From: Granulicella aggregans
Lineage (GTDB): Bacteria > Acidobacteriota > Terriglobia > Terriglobales > Acidobacteriaceae
Assembly (NCBI RefSeq): GCF_014203275.1
Contig: NZ_JACHIP010000003.1
Location: forward strand, 310,001 to 374,000
Length of the DNA stretch: 64,000 nucleotides
Direction: 5' to 3'
Shown here: positions 19,292 through 27,622 of the stretch, one piece after another
Layout: each line of letters opens with the position of its first letter
How positions within the stretch are numbered: the first letter of the stretch is position 1
Notes under the pieces: model-generated
Told to the model about the DNA's origin: nothing
Database searches by the model: none
The model's input: only the letters and a program-made list of their open reading frames with translations
Translations under genes and position numbers: made by a program

Positions 19292-19370
19292 AAGTCCCGC
19301 TGCGCGCGGGGCGGTCACTTCGTGACTTGTATAACGCTTTGCGTGGCCCGCCCGTTGGCGGGAGGGAGAT
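19291..19370. repeat. Dispersed inverted-repeat element, family C, copy 1 (short form)
   Basis: Contains GTCACTTCGTGAC (19314-19326; arms GTCAC/GTGAC), then ATAACGCTTTGCGTGG, then CCCGCC-CGTT-GGCGGG (19347-19362). The same series occurs, longer, at 51957-52110. Both copies fill the space between convergent genes, here pruA and the NarL-like gene, so a terminator role is plausible. Confidence 0.7.
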
Positions 19371-19373
19371 TCT

Positions 19374-20030
19374 CTAGGCGGTCTTCTTACGGAGGAGTTC
19401 GCCTACCTTAGCGGCGGCTTCGGCAAGGTTGCGGTGGTGGATCGTGAAGAGTGCCAGCTCGAGACGGTCGGAGACGCCGGTCTTATCGTAGATGTTGCGC
19501 AGGTAGTTCTTGATCACCTGCTCCTTGGTGTTCAGCTGAGCGGCGATGTCCTTGTTTTTGCAGCCCTGGACGATTAGGGCGACTATCTGCATCTCCTTTG
19601 GGGTGAGGCGGTCGCGGACACGCTCGCCGACGCTATCCTGGGCGCGCATGGTAGTGACGCCGGAGTGGCGTACGCAGCGCAGGCCATGGGAGACGCGACG
19701 GATTGTGTCGATAAGATCCGGGCCGGCAATATTGCGGGAGATGACGCCGTCGAGGTTGGAGATGACGTGGTCGGGAAGTTCTTCGGCCTTCTCGGTGATG
19801 AGGATCACGCGGCTGGATAGCTGCTTGGTCTGGATAAGCAGAGCGGGGAGGTCGATGTTGAGCCCGGTCGATAGAAGGATCACTGCGCCACGGTTGGCTT
19901 CGACGGCTGCGAGCAGGCGAGCACCGTTGTCGCACTGTGCTACGATCCGCACATCGTCTTCCATGGCCAGCAGTCGGGCGGCACCCGCGCGAAAGATGGC
20001 CTGGTTGTCCCCAAGTATGATTCTATTCAT
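19374..20030 (-). CDS. NarL/FixJ-type regulator with degenerate receiver
   Basis: 218 residues. N-terminal CheY-like domain (1-125) and C-terminal LuxR-type helix-turn-helix (about 145-205: LTPKEMQIVALIVQG, NTKEQVIKNYLRNIYDKTGV). The receiver keeps an acidic residue at position 8, but the normal phospho-accepting Asp is Ser54 (VILLSTGLN) and the conserved Lys is Arg (GVISRNI). It probably works without phosphorylation or as a decoy. Start ATG 20030 has GGAGAG upstream. It is divergent from the receiver-thioredoxin-reductase gene, suggesting it controls that redox signalling block. Confidence 0.88.
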   Translation of the reverse strand: MNRIILGDNQAIFRAGAARLLAMEDDVRIVAQCDNGARLLAAVEANRGAVILLSTGLNIDLPALLIQTKQLSSRVILITEKAEELPDHVISNLDGVISRNIAGPDLIDTIRRVSHGLRCVRHSGVTTMRAQDSVGERVRDRLTPKEMQIVALIVQGCKNKDIAAQLNTKEQVIKNYLRNIYDKTGVSDRLELALFTIHHRNLAEAAAKVGELLRKKTA

Positions 20031-20289
20031 AGATATATCTCTCCACGGCAGCTAGAACTCCGTCCTGCAAACACCTCATCGGCGTAAGCGGCAGACGGGG
20101 ATTCAATGTATTCAATTCGTACAAGGTCGTTCAGCAAGTACGGTAACGTAAGTAACGGTACGTGACAAGGTAAATTAATGAACCCTGAGAGGTATTTAGG
20201 GTATCGAATGTGGTATTGGCGCGGCTGGCCAGCGGTGGCAAGCAGATAGCTGATACTGGTATTGGACCGGAGATAGAGAAAGCTTTTTC
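20031..20289. promoter_or_regulatory. Divergent regulatory spacer with short direct repeats
   Basis: 259 bases between two divergent regulatory genes. AT-rich against its surroundings. It holds ATTCAA twice (20101, 20110) and TAACG twice with a 9-base step (20144, 20153) within the phrase GTACGGTAACGTAAG. These could be binding sites for the adjacent LuxR-type regulator, but this is inference. No clear -35/-10 pair was found. Confidence 0.35.
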
Positions 20290-21936
20290 ATGCCCAAACC
20301 AATTCTGTTTGCGATTGATGATGATGTGAGTGTGCTTGAGGCGGTTGTCCAGGACCTCAGGCGGCAGTACGGCCAGTTTTACCGGATCATCCGGGCGGCT
20401 TCGGGACAGGCGGCGCTTGATACCTGCACGCAACTGAAGGAGCGCAACGAGGTGGTTGCGTTGTTCCTTTCGGATCAGCGGATGCCGGGGATGACAGGTG
20501 TCGACCTCCTGCAGCAGGTGATCCCGATCTATCCCGATGCCAAGCGCGTGCTGCTGACGGCGTATGCGGATACAGAGGCCGCTATCCGTGCGATCAATGC
20601 GGCGAAGATCCACTATTACTTGAATAAACCGTGGGATCCGCCTGAAGAAAAGCTTTACCCGGTGCTGTCGGACCTGCTGGAATCCTGGAAGCAGGGATAT
20701 AAGGCTCCATTTGAAGGCATTCGTGTGATTGGGCCGCGGTGGTCGCCTACCGACCATGCGGTGCGGGACTTTCTTTCCCGGAACAGAATTCCGTACATGT
20801 GGCTGAATCCACAGCAGAATCCCGAGGCGCTTGGTCTGCTGCGCGAAAAGGGTATCGACGACGCGAAGCTGCCAGTGATCCTGTTTGGGGACGGCACGGC
20901 GTTGGTGCAGCCGAGTACGACCGAGATCGCCTCGAAGGTTGGTCTGAGGACGCAGGCACAGCAGGAGTTTTACGACGTGGTCGTCGTGGGTGCCGGGCCG
21001 GCGGGGCTGGCTGCGGGGGTTTACGGAGCGTCCGAAGGACTGCGGACGTTGGTCGTCGAACCGGTCGCGCCGGGCGGACAGGCGGGTTCAAGTTCCAGAA
21101 TTGAAAATTATCTGGGCTTTCCAGAGGGCCTGAGCGGCGAGGAGCTGGGCAAGCGGGCTTATCTTCAGGCCAATCGGCTGGGTGCGGAGTTCCTTACTCA
21201 GCGGGTCACCTGTATCCGGAATGAGGGGCAGTATCACATCGTGATGATGGAGGACGGCCGGGAGGTCACGTGCCACGTCTGCCTGATCTCTACGGGAGTT
21301 TCGTACTGCATGCTGGATATTCCGGGGGCAGATCGCTTCACGGGCGCGGGCGTCTACTATGGCGCAGCGCAGACCGAGGCACACGCCTGCAAGGATGAGA
21401 TTGTGTACGTCATCGGCGGGGCGAACTCGGCGGGGCAGGCGGCGATGCACTTCTCCCGCTATGCGGCGACGGTACACCTGCTGGTGCGCGGCGACTCGCT
21501 GGAGAAAGGGATGTCGCGGTACCTGGTGGATCAGATTGAGTCGACCGAGAACATCATCGTTGAGACGAACACGGAGATTGTGGCTATGGGCGGCGGTGAA
21601 CATCTGGAGTGCGTGACGCTGTTGACGCCCAAGGGTGAAGAGACGCGGCAGGCTTCGTCGGTCTTCATCTTTATAGGAGCGGCTCCGAAGACGGACTGGC
21701 TGCCCCGGGCGATCGCCGTCGACAACAAGGGATTTATTCTTGCGGGCCCCGATCTCAAGATTGCGGGGACACAATTTCCGCTGAAGGACCGCGATCCGTA
21801 TCTGCTCGAGACGAGCGTTCCGGGAGTCTTTGTGGCGGGCGATGTGCGCCATGGGTCAGTAAAGCGATGCGCTTCCGCTGTGGGCGAGGGGTCGATTGCG
21901 ATCCAGTTCGTGCATCAATATCTGGCAACGCTGTAG
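20290..21936 (+). CDS. Fused response-regulator receiver and thioredoxin-reductase-like flavoprotein
   Basis: 548 residues. Receiver domain 1-125 with all key residues (FAIDDDVSV acidic pair, Asp62 in LSDQRMPGM, Lys113 in NKPW). A thioredoxin/glutaredoxin-like linker (about 145-220: RNRIPYMWLNPQQNP, PVILFGDG) leads to an FAD/NAD(P)H oxidoreductase (about 228-548): VVVGAGPAGLAAGVYGAS, PGGQAGSSSRIENY, VIGGANSAGQAAMHFS, VPGVFVAGDVR. The redox-active CxxC of thioredoxin reductases is absent; the equivalent site reads YYGAAQTEA. So it is a phospho-gated flavoprotein rather than a normal TrxR. The next gene is a cyclic-nucleotide-binding histidine kinase, its likely partner. Confidence 0.9.
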   Translation: MPKPILFAIDDDVSVLEAVVQDLRRQYGQFYRIIRAASGQAALDTCTQLKERNEVVALFLSDQRMPGMTGVDLLQQVIPIYPDAKRVLLTAYADTEAAIRAINAAKIHYYLNKPWDPPEEKLYPVLSDLLESWKQGYKAPFEGIRVIGPRWSPTDHAVRDFLSRNRIPYMWLNPQQNPEALGLLREKGIDDAKLPVILFGDGTALVQPSTTEIASKVGLRTQAQQEFYDVVVVGAGPAGLAAGVYGASEGLRTLVVEPVAPGGQAGSSSRIENYLGFPEGLSGEELGKRAYLQANRLGAEFLTQRVTCIRNEGQYHIVMMEDGREVTCHVCLISTGVSYCMLDIPGADRFTGAGVYYGAAQTEAHACKDEIVYVIGGANSAGQAAMHFSRYAATVHLLVRGDSLEKGMSRYLVDQIESTENIIVETNTEIVAMGGGEHLECVTLLTPKGEETRQASSVFIFIGAAPKTDWLPRAIAVDNKGFILAGPDLKIAGTQFPLKDRDPYLLETSVPGVFVAGDVRHGSVKRCASAVGEGSIAIQFVHQYLATL

Positions 21937-21969
21937 GGCAGGATCGTTTGTGGGATTGAGAGACGTTAT

Positions 21970-23511
21970 GTGCGGGAGGAATATGCAAGGGTCGGTAGGG
22001 CAGTTGAATCAGGAGTCGACGCAAGGATGAACGAGATGTCCAGCTCGGAGGTCGGTAAGGTGGGGATCGAGCAACTCGATGTGTCCCCGGTTGGCGAGAT
22101 GACGCCGAAATTGCTCAGTCTTCTACGCGGAGTCTCGATCTTCGAGTCGTTGAAGGACGAAGAGTTTGAGTGCATGACGGACGTCCAGCAGGTCCACATG
22201 GCTCCCGGCGATGTGATGATCCAGCAGGGCGAGTCGGTCAAACACTTTGTGATCCTGCTTGAGGGAAGGATCAGCATCTTCCACAAGACAGGCAAGCAGG
22301 AAGAGGTCGAGGTCGCTTCCTACAGTGCAGGTACTGCCTTTGGCGAGCTTCCGTTGCTGGCCAATCTTCCCGTGTCGGGAACTGTGCGTGCGATGCAGCC
22401 AAGCTATCTGCTGCTGCTGGATGAAGAGTCGTTCTGGGAGTTGATGACGAGCTGCCCACAGGTTCGCAAGGCAATTTTGCGGAACATGGCGCAGCGATTC
22501 ACGAAGCATCAGACCATGACGCTGCAGCACGAGAAGATGGCGTCGCTGGGCACGATGGCAGCGGGGCTGATGCATGAGTTGAACAATCCGGGCACAGCGG
22601 CGAGACGGGCGGCCTCGCAGTTACGGCAGAACTTGCAGCGAATGCATGAGCTGAGCACGCGGTTGAGCCGGACGGAGTTGAGCGTAGAGCAAAAGGACTG
22701 CCTCTTTGATCTGCAAGGTCATGCGATGCAGGCGGAAAAGCCGATTCGGATGAACTCTCTCGAGCAAAGCGATGCCGAAGAGGAATTGGCGACGTGGATG
22801 GAAGAGGCGCACATTGAAAATGCGTGGAAGCTGGCTCCCACGTTAGTGTCGGTCGGAATCTCCGCGCCTGATTTGATGTGTGCGCGGCAGGAGTTTCAAC
22901 CAGAGCTATTTTCCGACTGCCTGAGTTGGCTGGAAGCGCTGGTCTCGAGCATGCAGCTGGTAGGCATGATCGAGGAGAGCATCGGCCGTGTGACGGAGCT
23001 GGTCCATGCTGTGAAGTCGTATGCCTACGAGGGCAAGGGATCGAAGCAGTCGATCAATGTCAACGACAGCATCCATGCCACATTGGTGATTCTTGGGCAC
23101 AAGATGCGCGAGAAGGAGATCGCTGTCGAGAAGAACTTCGACAACACACTTCCTCTGCTGCAGACGGAGCTATCCGGTTTGAACCAGGTGTGGACGAACA
23201 TCCTGGATAATGCGATCGACGCGTTACAGCAGCACGGCAGGATTGAGCTGAAGACGTGGACCGAGGAGAGGTTTGGGGTTCCGTACATTCTCATCAGCAT
23301 CGCCGATGACGGGGTGGGAATTCCTCTCGATATTCAGCCGCATATCTTCGATCTTTTTTATACGACGAAGGAAGTGGGTGTGGGCACGGGGCTGGGACTG
23401 GGCATCGTGAACAAGATCGTGGACCAGTATGGCGGGACGATCCGGTTTTCTTCGCAGCCGGGGCGGACGGAGTTTGTTGTGAGTCTGCCGAGCGTGAGGG
23501 TGAAGATCTAG
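21970..23511 (+). CDS. Cyclic-nucleotide-binding-domain histidine kinase
   Basis: Up to 513 residues. N-terminal CRP-like cNMP-binding domain (about 45-165; FESLKDEEFECMTDVQQV, GTAFGELPLLANLPVSGTVR), then a kinase region with His in GLMHELNNPGTAARRA, a helical linker, and HATPase motifs NILDNAIDAL, IADDGVGIP and GTGLGLGIVNKI. No membrane segment, so it is a soluble sensor. The start is ambiguous: GTG 21970, ATG 22027 or ATG 22036. It is 33 bases after the receiver-reductase gene, so the two form an operon and probably a phosphorelay. Confidence 0.88.
   Translation: MREEYARVGRAVESGVDARMNEMSSSEVGKVGIEQLDVSPVGEMTPKLLSLLRGVSIFESLKDEEFECMTDVQQVHMAPGDVMIQQGESVKHFVILLEGRISIFHKTGKQEEVEVASYSAGTAFGELPLLANLPVSGTVRAMQPSYLLLLDEESFWELMTSCPQVRKAILRNMAQRFTKHQTMTLQHEKMASLGTMAAGLMHELNNPGTAARRAASQLRQNLQRMHELSTRLSRTELSVEQKDCLFDLQGHAMQAEKPIRMNSLEQSDAEEELATWMEEAHIENAWKLAPTLVSVGISAPDLMCARQEFQPELFSDCLSWLEALVSSMQLVGMIEESIGRVTELVHAVKSYAYEGKGSKQSINVNDSIHATLVILGHKMREKEIAVEKNFDNTLPLLQTELSGLNQVWTNILDNAIDALQQHGRIELKTWTEERFGVPYILISIADDGVGIPLDIQPHIFDLFYTTKEVGVGTGLGLGIVNKIVDQYGGTIRFSSQPGRTEFVVSLPSVRVKI
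21983..22030 (+). CDS. Possible 15-codon leader ORF coupled to the kinase
   Basis: ATG 21983 follows GGGAGGA and encodes MQGSVGQLNQESTQG; its TGA overlaps the in-frame kinase start at 22027 as ATGA. It may be a translated leader that feeds ribosomes to the kinase start. Spacing from the SD is short, so this is speculative. Confidence 0.25.
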   Translation: MQGSVGQLNQESTQG

Positions 23512-23650
23512 GTCCTGCTTCACTCGATGAGATAAGAAAATCTGGGTTCTACCGCAACTTCTTTTTCTGCAACCTTTCTATTCGGAACGCGTTTTTACCG
23601 GAAGAAAGGCCGCTCCTGCAAAGGCTGGGTGTGGCAGAGGGATTATCCAG

Positions 23651-24025
23651 ATGAAGTTTTCTAACGCGGGACGTTATTCAAAGGCACTCTTTTTGACGGT
23701 CGGTGCGGCATTGATGCTGGCGGTAACAGGCTGCTCATCGCACCACGGATACTATTACGCGGCAGCGCCTCCGCCCCCGCCGCCTATGGGATACGCACAG
23801 CGGCCCCCGCTGGTCGAGATCGCGCAGCGGAACGGACATATTGCGGGCAGAGACGATGGGGCTCGCGATGCTTATCGCGGTGGCGCTTATCAGCCGCAGC
23901 ATGATCGGAACTTCCGCGCGACGCCAGGGTACGATCCTGCGCTGGGGCCTTTCGATGTGTACCGGCATAGCTACAGGGACAGCTATCTGCGTGGGTACGA
24001 CGAGGGATTTCGCGGAGTTCGCTAA
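23651..24025 (+). CDS. Small lipoprotein with polyproline and YRDSYLRGYDEG motif
   Basis: 124 residues; lipobox LAVTGCSS near residue 27 makes it a lipoprotein. It then has His/Tyr-rich, polyproline and Arg/Asp/Tyr segments ending in YRDSYLRGYDEGFRGVR. The design parallels the secreted protein at 9494-9856. Function unknown. It is followed within 5 bases by the convergent cyaY stop. Confidence 0.75.
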   Translation: MKFSNAGRYSKALFLTVGAALMLAVTGCSSHHGYYYAAAPPPPPPMGYAQRPPLVEIAQRNGHIAGRDDGARDAYRGGAYQPQHDRNFRATPGYDPALGPFDVYRHSYRDSYLRGYDEGFRGVR

Positions 24026-24028
24026 CGG

Positions 24029-24361
24029 CTAGAGGGTGATGCTGTCGTCGGAGAGATGTTCGCGGAGGAGGCGCTGGGTGAGTTGGGTCAGCGCCTCGCC
24101 GGTCTTTGGAAGGACGAAGGCCGATGTTGTCTCGGACCAGTCGAGCTTGAAGCTGGTGGATTGGGCGGAGATCCAAATCTGACGCACGGGTGTGTTCGGG
24201 GTGAAGACGAACTTGCCGGTGCCGTCCTCGAAGAGGATGTTGAGGACGCCGTTGTTGTCCTCGGCTTCGAAGCCGCCTTCTTCCTCTGCGGCGATCAGGG
24301 ACTGCTTGAGGGCTTCGAGGGCGGTATCGGAGGCACGGCGGAAGGTCGCTTCGTCGATCAT
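24029..24361 (-). CDS. cyaY: Frataxin-like iron-sulfur assembly protein CyaY
   Basis: 110 residues from ATG 24361 (MIDEATFRRASD). The pattern fits frataxin: an acidic first helix (IAAEEEGGFEAED), GVLNILFEDGTGKFVF, then TPVRQIWISAQSTSFKLDW and a final helix TGEALTQLTQRLLREHL. Frataxins bind iron and modulate the IscS/IscU cluster machinery. The frame is open much further upstream (to about 25273), but that extension is antisense to the 24479-25351 gene and is not coding. The neighbours give no Isc context. Confidence 0.85.
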   Translation of the reverse strand: MIDEATFRRASDTALEALKQSLIAAEEEGGFEAEDNNGVLNILFEDGTGKFVFTPNTPVRQIWISAQSTSFKLDWSETTSAFVLPKTGEALTQLTQRLLREHLSDDSITL

Positions 24362-24478
24362 GAGATCTAGTTTACGCGGAGGGTGTGGCCCTGTCCGGAG
24401 ACAGAGGTTTGGTAGAGCATAGAGATGGCCGGAACTTTGGCGGATGGGCTGCGTATTGAGGTGAAAGGAGCTCAACCT

Positions 24479-25351
24479 ATGAAGATCACCGGTGTCGTGT
24501 TTGCTATGTCCGCTGTGCTTGCCGTGAGTGTCGCCGCCCAGGCTCAGGATGGAGTGGCGTGGGAGAAGAGTTATCCCGTATCCAGTCAGGCGAAGCTGGT
24601 GTTCGAGACCGGGGACAGCGGATTGACGGTGCGATCCTGCGGGAGTTGTACGCAGGTACACGTGAAGGTGGTGTTGAAGAACAGGAGTCTTTCGGACTTC
24701 CTGTTGCAGGAGGGACAAAGCGGGAATGCGGTGAACTTTTCGTTCAAAGAGAAGCCGCATCTGCACGTGAGCTGGCATGGGTCGGAACGAAAGTCCGAGG
24801 TAGTGGTGGAGACTCCGTCCGAGGTGTCGTTGGACGCTCGAACTGAGGATGGCGGGCTGGTCGTGAGCGGACTGCATGGAGAGATGAATCTCCGGACGAG
24901 CGATGGCGGGCAGATGCTGGACCATCTGACGGGGGCGCTGAAGTTGCAGGCGAGCGATGGGCAGATTCGGATCAGGGACAGCTCGGGAACGCTGGAGGCT
25001 CGGTCCTCTGACGGAGGAATTGATATTGCCGGTTCCTACACGGCGATCCAGTTGCATAGCAGCGATGGTGGGATCAAGGCGGACCTGTCGCAAGGTGGAA
25101 ACCTGAGCACCGAGTCTCGTGTGGAGAGCAGCGATGGCGGCGTGACCATGGTGCTTCCGAAGAACTTTGCGGCGGAGTTTGATATCCAGACGCGCGATGG
25201 CGGCCTGATGAGCACGCTGCCGCTGATGGTGGACGGGTATAACTCGAAGCATAGTTCCGGACATAACATCCACGGCAAGATGAATGGCGGCGGCGCTTTA
25301 CTGACGATTCATACGAGTGATGGCGGGGTGCGGCTCAGCACTGCCAGCTAG
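24479..25351 (+). CDS. Secreted DUF4097-like beta-repeat protein
   Basis: About 290 residues from ATG 24479, which has AAAGGAG eight bases upstream; an ATG at 24425 lies before that and lacks such a site. The signal peptide ends VAAQAQ. The body is a series of short strands separated by SDGG motifs (SDGGQM, SSDGGID, SSDGGIK, SSDGGVT, RDGGL, SDGGVRL) at intervals of 15-25 residues, as in DUF4097/adhesin-type beta-helix proteins. Role unknown, probably periplasmic or surface-exposed. Divergent from cyaY. Confidence 0.8.
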   Translation: MKITGVVFAMSAVLAVSVAAQAQDGVAWEKSYPVSSQAKLVFETGDSGLTVRSCGSCTQVHVKVVLKNRSLSDFLLQEGQSGNAVNFSFKEKPHLHVSWHGSERKSEVVVETPSEVSLDARTEDGGLVVSGLHGEMNLRTSDGGQMLDHLTGALKLQASDGQIRIRDSSGTLEARSSDGGIDIAGSYTAIQLHSSDGGIKADLSQGGNLSTESRVESSDGGVTMVLPKNFAAEFDIQTRDGGLMSTLPLMVDGYNSKHSSGHNIHGKMNGGGALLTIHTSDGGVRLSTAS

Positions 25352-25399
25352 TAAGCAACTTATTTGACGAGGTCGCGGAATTCTTACTTGAAAGTGCAT

Positions 25400-25429
25400 A
25401 CAGGGGCGGGGAGTTTTCCTCGCCCCTGT
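25400..25429 (+). terminator. Terminator hairpin after the DUF4097-like gene
   Basis: Arms ACAGGGGCGGGG (25400-25411) and CCTCGCCCCTGT (25418-25429), six-base loop, one G-U pair. No strong T run follows, so termination may be partial. Confidence 0.65.
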
Positions 25430-25466
25430 GCGTCTTGAGTCGGCGGAAAGCGTCTATTCTCTTTGA

Positions 25467-27551
25467 ATGGCGATGCTTCGCACATTTCGAAAGATGCTGC
25501 GGAGCCGACGGTTCAAGGCTCGGCCGACGTTTGTCCTGGCGCATGACGAGCTTTACCGGTTGACGCAAGGTTTCTGCGAGGCGGACACTACTGCGGTGGC
25601 GATAAGGAGAGCGTCGACGCTCTTCGGGTTCATCTGGGGGACTGGCAGCGATCGGGCGTTCGTGGTGCGTCTGCTGCGCTGGATCCGAATGATGGAGCAG
25701 GACCGCGAGCTGAGCGCGGCATTCAGCAGAAGCTGGAACGCGATGCTGCTGGAACTGGACTCGGTGACACTGTTCGCTGAGGCAGGGCTGCCAGGGCACC
25801 ATGCGCTGGTGAGGGAACTGGTTGGGCGAGTCTTTCAGAGGCTGCTCCCGTCGGCGCGTGAGGAGTCGGATACGGGACGCATCTTCGCGGATGTGTTCTC
25901 GACGCCGGAGGCAGTAGAGCGATTTGTCGGACAGCAAGGATTCGTCTTCGAGCGGCTGGTGCGGGTGTTGGCTCTATCGCCAGCGGCGGTGGTGCACCTG
26001 GAGGAAGATTTGCGGCAGGCGATGTGCCTGCTGGCGACGCGGGTCGCCGGACGCGGAGCTACCGCTGCGATACGGCAGCGAGGCAGCACGCGGCATGTGG
26101 AGGAGTCGCCGTTCTACCTGCTGATCTTTGCTACGGAGCGAATGATGCGCGCCGAGGGCACGCTCGAACGGCGGGAAGAGTTTGGGATGTTGCAGGGGGC
26201 GATCGCGGCCTGCATCGGAGAGCTGGACCAGATTCATCTGCATATGGAAGATGCGGGCGTGAGTTCCGCGCTGGTGTACGACCTGCGCAGCATTGAGGGC
26301 AGCCTCGTGCGGATGGATATGCTGGCGGCGGTGTATACCGGCGCAAGCGCTAGGGTCCACTCGCCGCTGCGGGAGTTGATGAACACGCTGGTGCGCGGAC
26401 GGCTGGACGATATGCGGCTGAGGCTGCTGATTGGCCAGAACGTGAATATGCTGGCGCGCAAGACGGTGGAGCGGACGGGGCAGGGCGGCGAGCACTACAT
26501 TGCGCACTCCGACGGAGCGTACTGGCGGATGTGGCGCGCGGCTGCCGGTGGCGGGTTGCTGACGGTGTTTACCGCAGCGGTGAAGATGCGGCTGATCGAG
26601 AGCCATTTTCCTCTGGCGATAGAAGGGTTCTTTATTGGGACCGACTACGCGGTGAGCTTCATCTTGCTGCAGATCTTCGGGCTCGCGCTGGCGACCAAGC
26701 AGCCGTCTATGACTGCGGCTACACTGGCGGGGATCATTCGCGAGAACCGGGGCGTGGCGCGGTTCAGCAAGATCTCGGAGTTTGCCGCGGATATCTCCAG
26801 GACGCAACTGGCGGCGGCGTTTTCGAATGTGATCGCAGTGTGTGTCGGTGCTGTTGCCTTTGAACGCCTGTGGGACTGGATGTTCAAAGCGCATTACCTG
26901 GCGGAGGAGAGCGCTCATCACGTCACGACTACGCTACATCCGTTCACTTCGGGGACAGCGATCTTCGCAGCGTTTACGGGCGTGTTGTTGTGGATGGCTG
27001 CGGTGATCGGGGGATGGTTCGAGAACTTCGCCGTCTATCACCGGGTGCCGGAAGCTGTCGCGCAGCACCCGCTGGGACAGAGGTTTGGGACGCGGAAGAT
27101 GAAGCTTGCGGCGGATTGGCTGGAGCGGAACCTGGCCAGTTGGAGCACGAGTATTGTGCTGGGTTACCTGCTGGGATTTTCGCCCGTGGTGGCCAGGTTC
27201 TTCGGGATTCCGCTGGATGTTCGACACGTCACGTTGAGTACGGGGACGCTGGCGCTAGCGGCGGCTCGGTTTGGGACAAGTTCTTTCGGGCATGGGTGGC
27301 TTTGGTATGCGATTGCGGGGATCGGGATCACCTTTGTGCTGAACCTTGGCGTGAGCTTCTCGATTGCGTCACTGGTGGCTTTGCGTGCGTATGAAGTTCC
27401 GCGTGAGGAGCAGTGGCAGATTGTGAAGTTCCTGGCGCGGGAGGTGCTGGATGCGCCGCTGTCCTTCGTGTTCCCGGTGCGGGAAGAGGTGCTTTCGATC
27501 GCGCCTGTGGTGGATGAAGAGGTCGAGGAGACGGTTCCGGCGGAACATTGA
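25467..27551 (+). CDS. SpecificRecomb (PF10136)-family polytopic membrane protein
   Basis: 694 residues. The N-terminal two thirds is helical and charged (RWIRMMEQDRELSAAFSRSW). The C-terminal third has several hydrophobic spans (GGLLTVFTAAVKMRLI, FIGTDYAVSFILLQIFGLAL, FTGVLLWMAAVIGGWF, and a long run near 640-660). The pattern fits the family usually labelled site-specific recombinase after gonococcal Gcr. No tyrosine- or serine-recombinase catalytic motif is visible, and the membrane topology argues against a DNA recombinase; I take the family name as historical. It stands alone and ends at a family A hairpin. Confidence 0.75.
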   Translation: MAMLRTFRKMLRSRRFKARPTFVLAHDELYRLTQGFCEADTTAVAIRRASTLFGFIWGTGSDRAFVVRLLRWIRMMEQDRELSAAFSRSWNAMLLELDSVTLFAEAGLPGHHALVRELVGRVFQRLLPSAREESDTGRIFADVFSTPEAVERFVGQQGFVFERLVRVLALSPAAVVHLEEDLRQAMCLLATRVAGRGATAAIRQRGSTRHVEESPFYLLIFATERMMRAEGTLERREEFGMLQGAIAACIGELDQIHLHMEDAGVSSALVYDLRSIEGSLVRMDMLAAVYTGASARVHSPLRELMNTLVRGRLDDMRLRLLIGQNVNMLARKTVERTGQGGEHYIAHSDGAYWRMWRAAAGGGLLTVFTAAVKMRLIESHFPLAIEGFFIGTDYAVSFILLQIFGLALATKQPSMTAATLAGIIRENRGVARFSKISEFAADISRTQLAAAFSNVIAVCVGAVAFERLWDWMFKAHYLAEESAHHVTTTLHPFTSGTAIFAAFTGVLLWMAAVIGGWFENFAVYHRVPEAVAQHPLGQRFGTRKMKLAADWLERNLASWSTSIVLGYLLGFSPVVARFFGIPLDVRHVTLSTGTLALAAARFGTSSFGHGWLWYAIAGIGITFVLNLGVSFSIASLVALRAYEVPREEQWQIVKFLAREVLDAPLSFVFPVREEVLSIAPVVDEEVEETVPAEH

Positions 27552-27588
27552 TGCGGGCTTCGGGGATAAGTGTCAGCGTGGAACGAAA

Positions 27589-27617
27589 CGCAGATCCTCT
27601 TCGGGGATGACAAACAA
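27589..27617. repeat. Dispersed hairpin repeat, family A, copy 3
   Basis: CGCAG, then ATCCTC (27594-27599), loop TTC, GGGGAT (27603-27608) with one G-U pair, then GACAAACAA. It lies in the 71-base space between convergent genes. Confidence 0.65.
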
Positions 27618-27622
27618 AGTGC

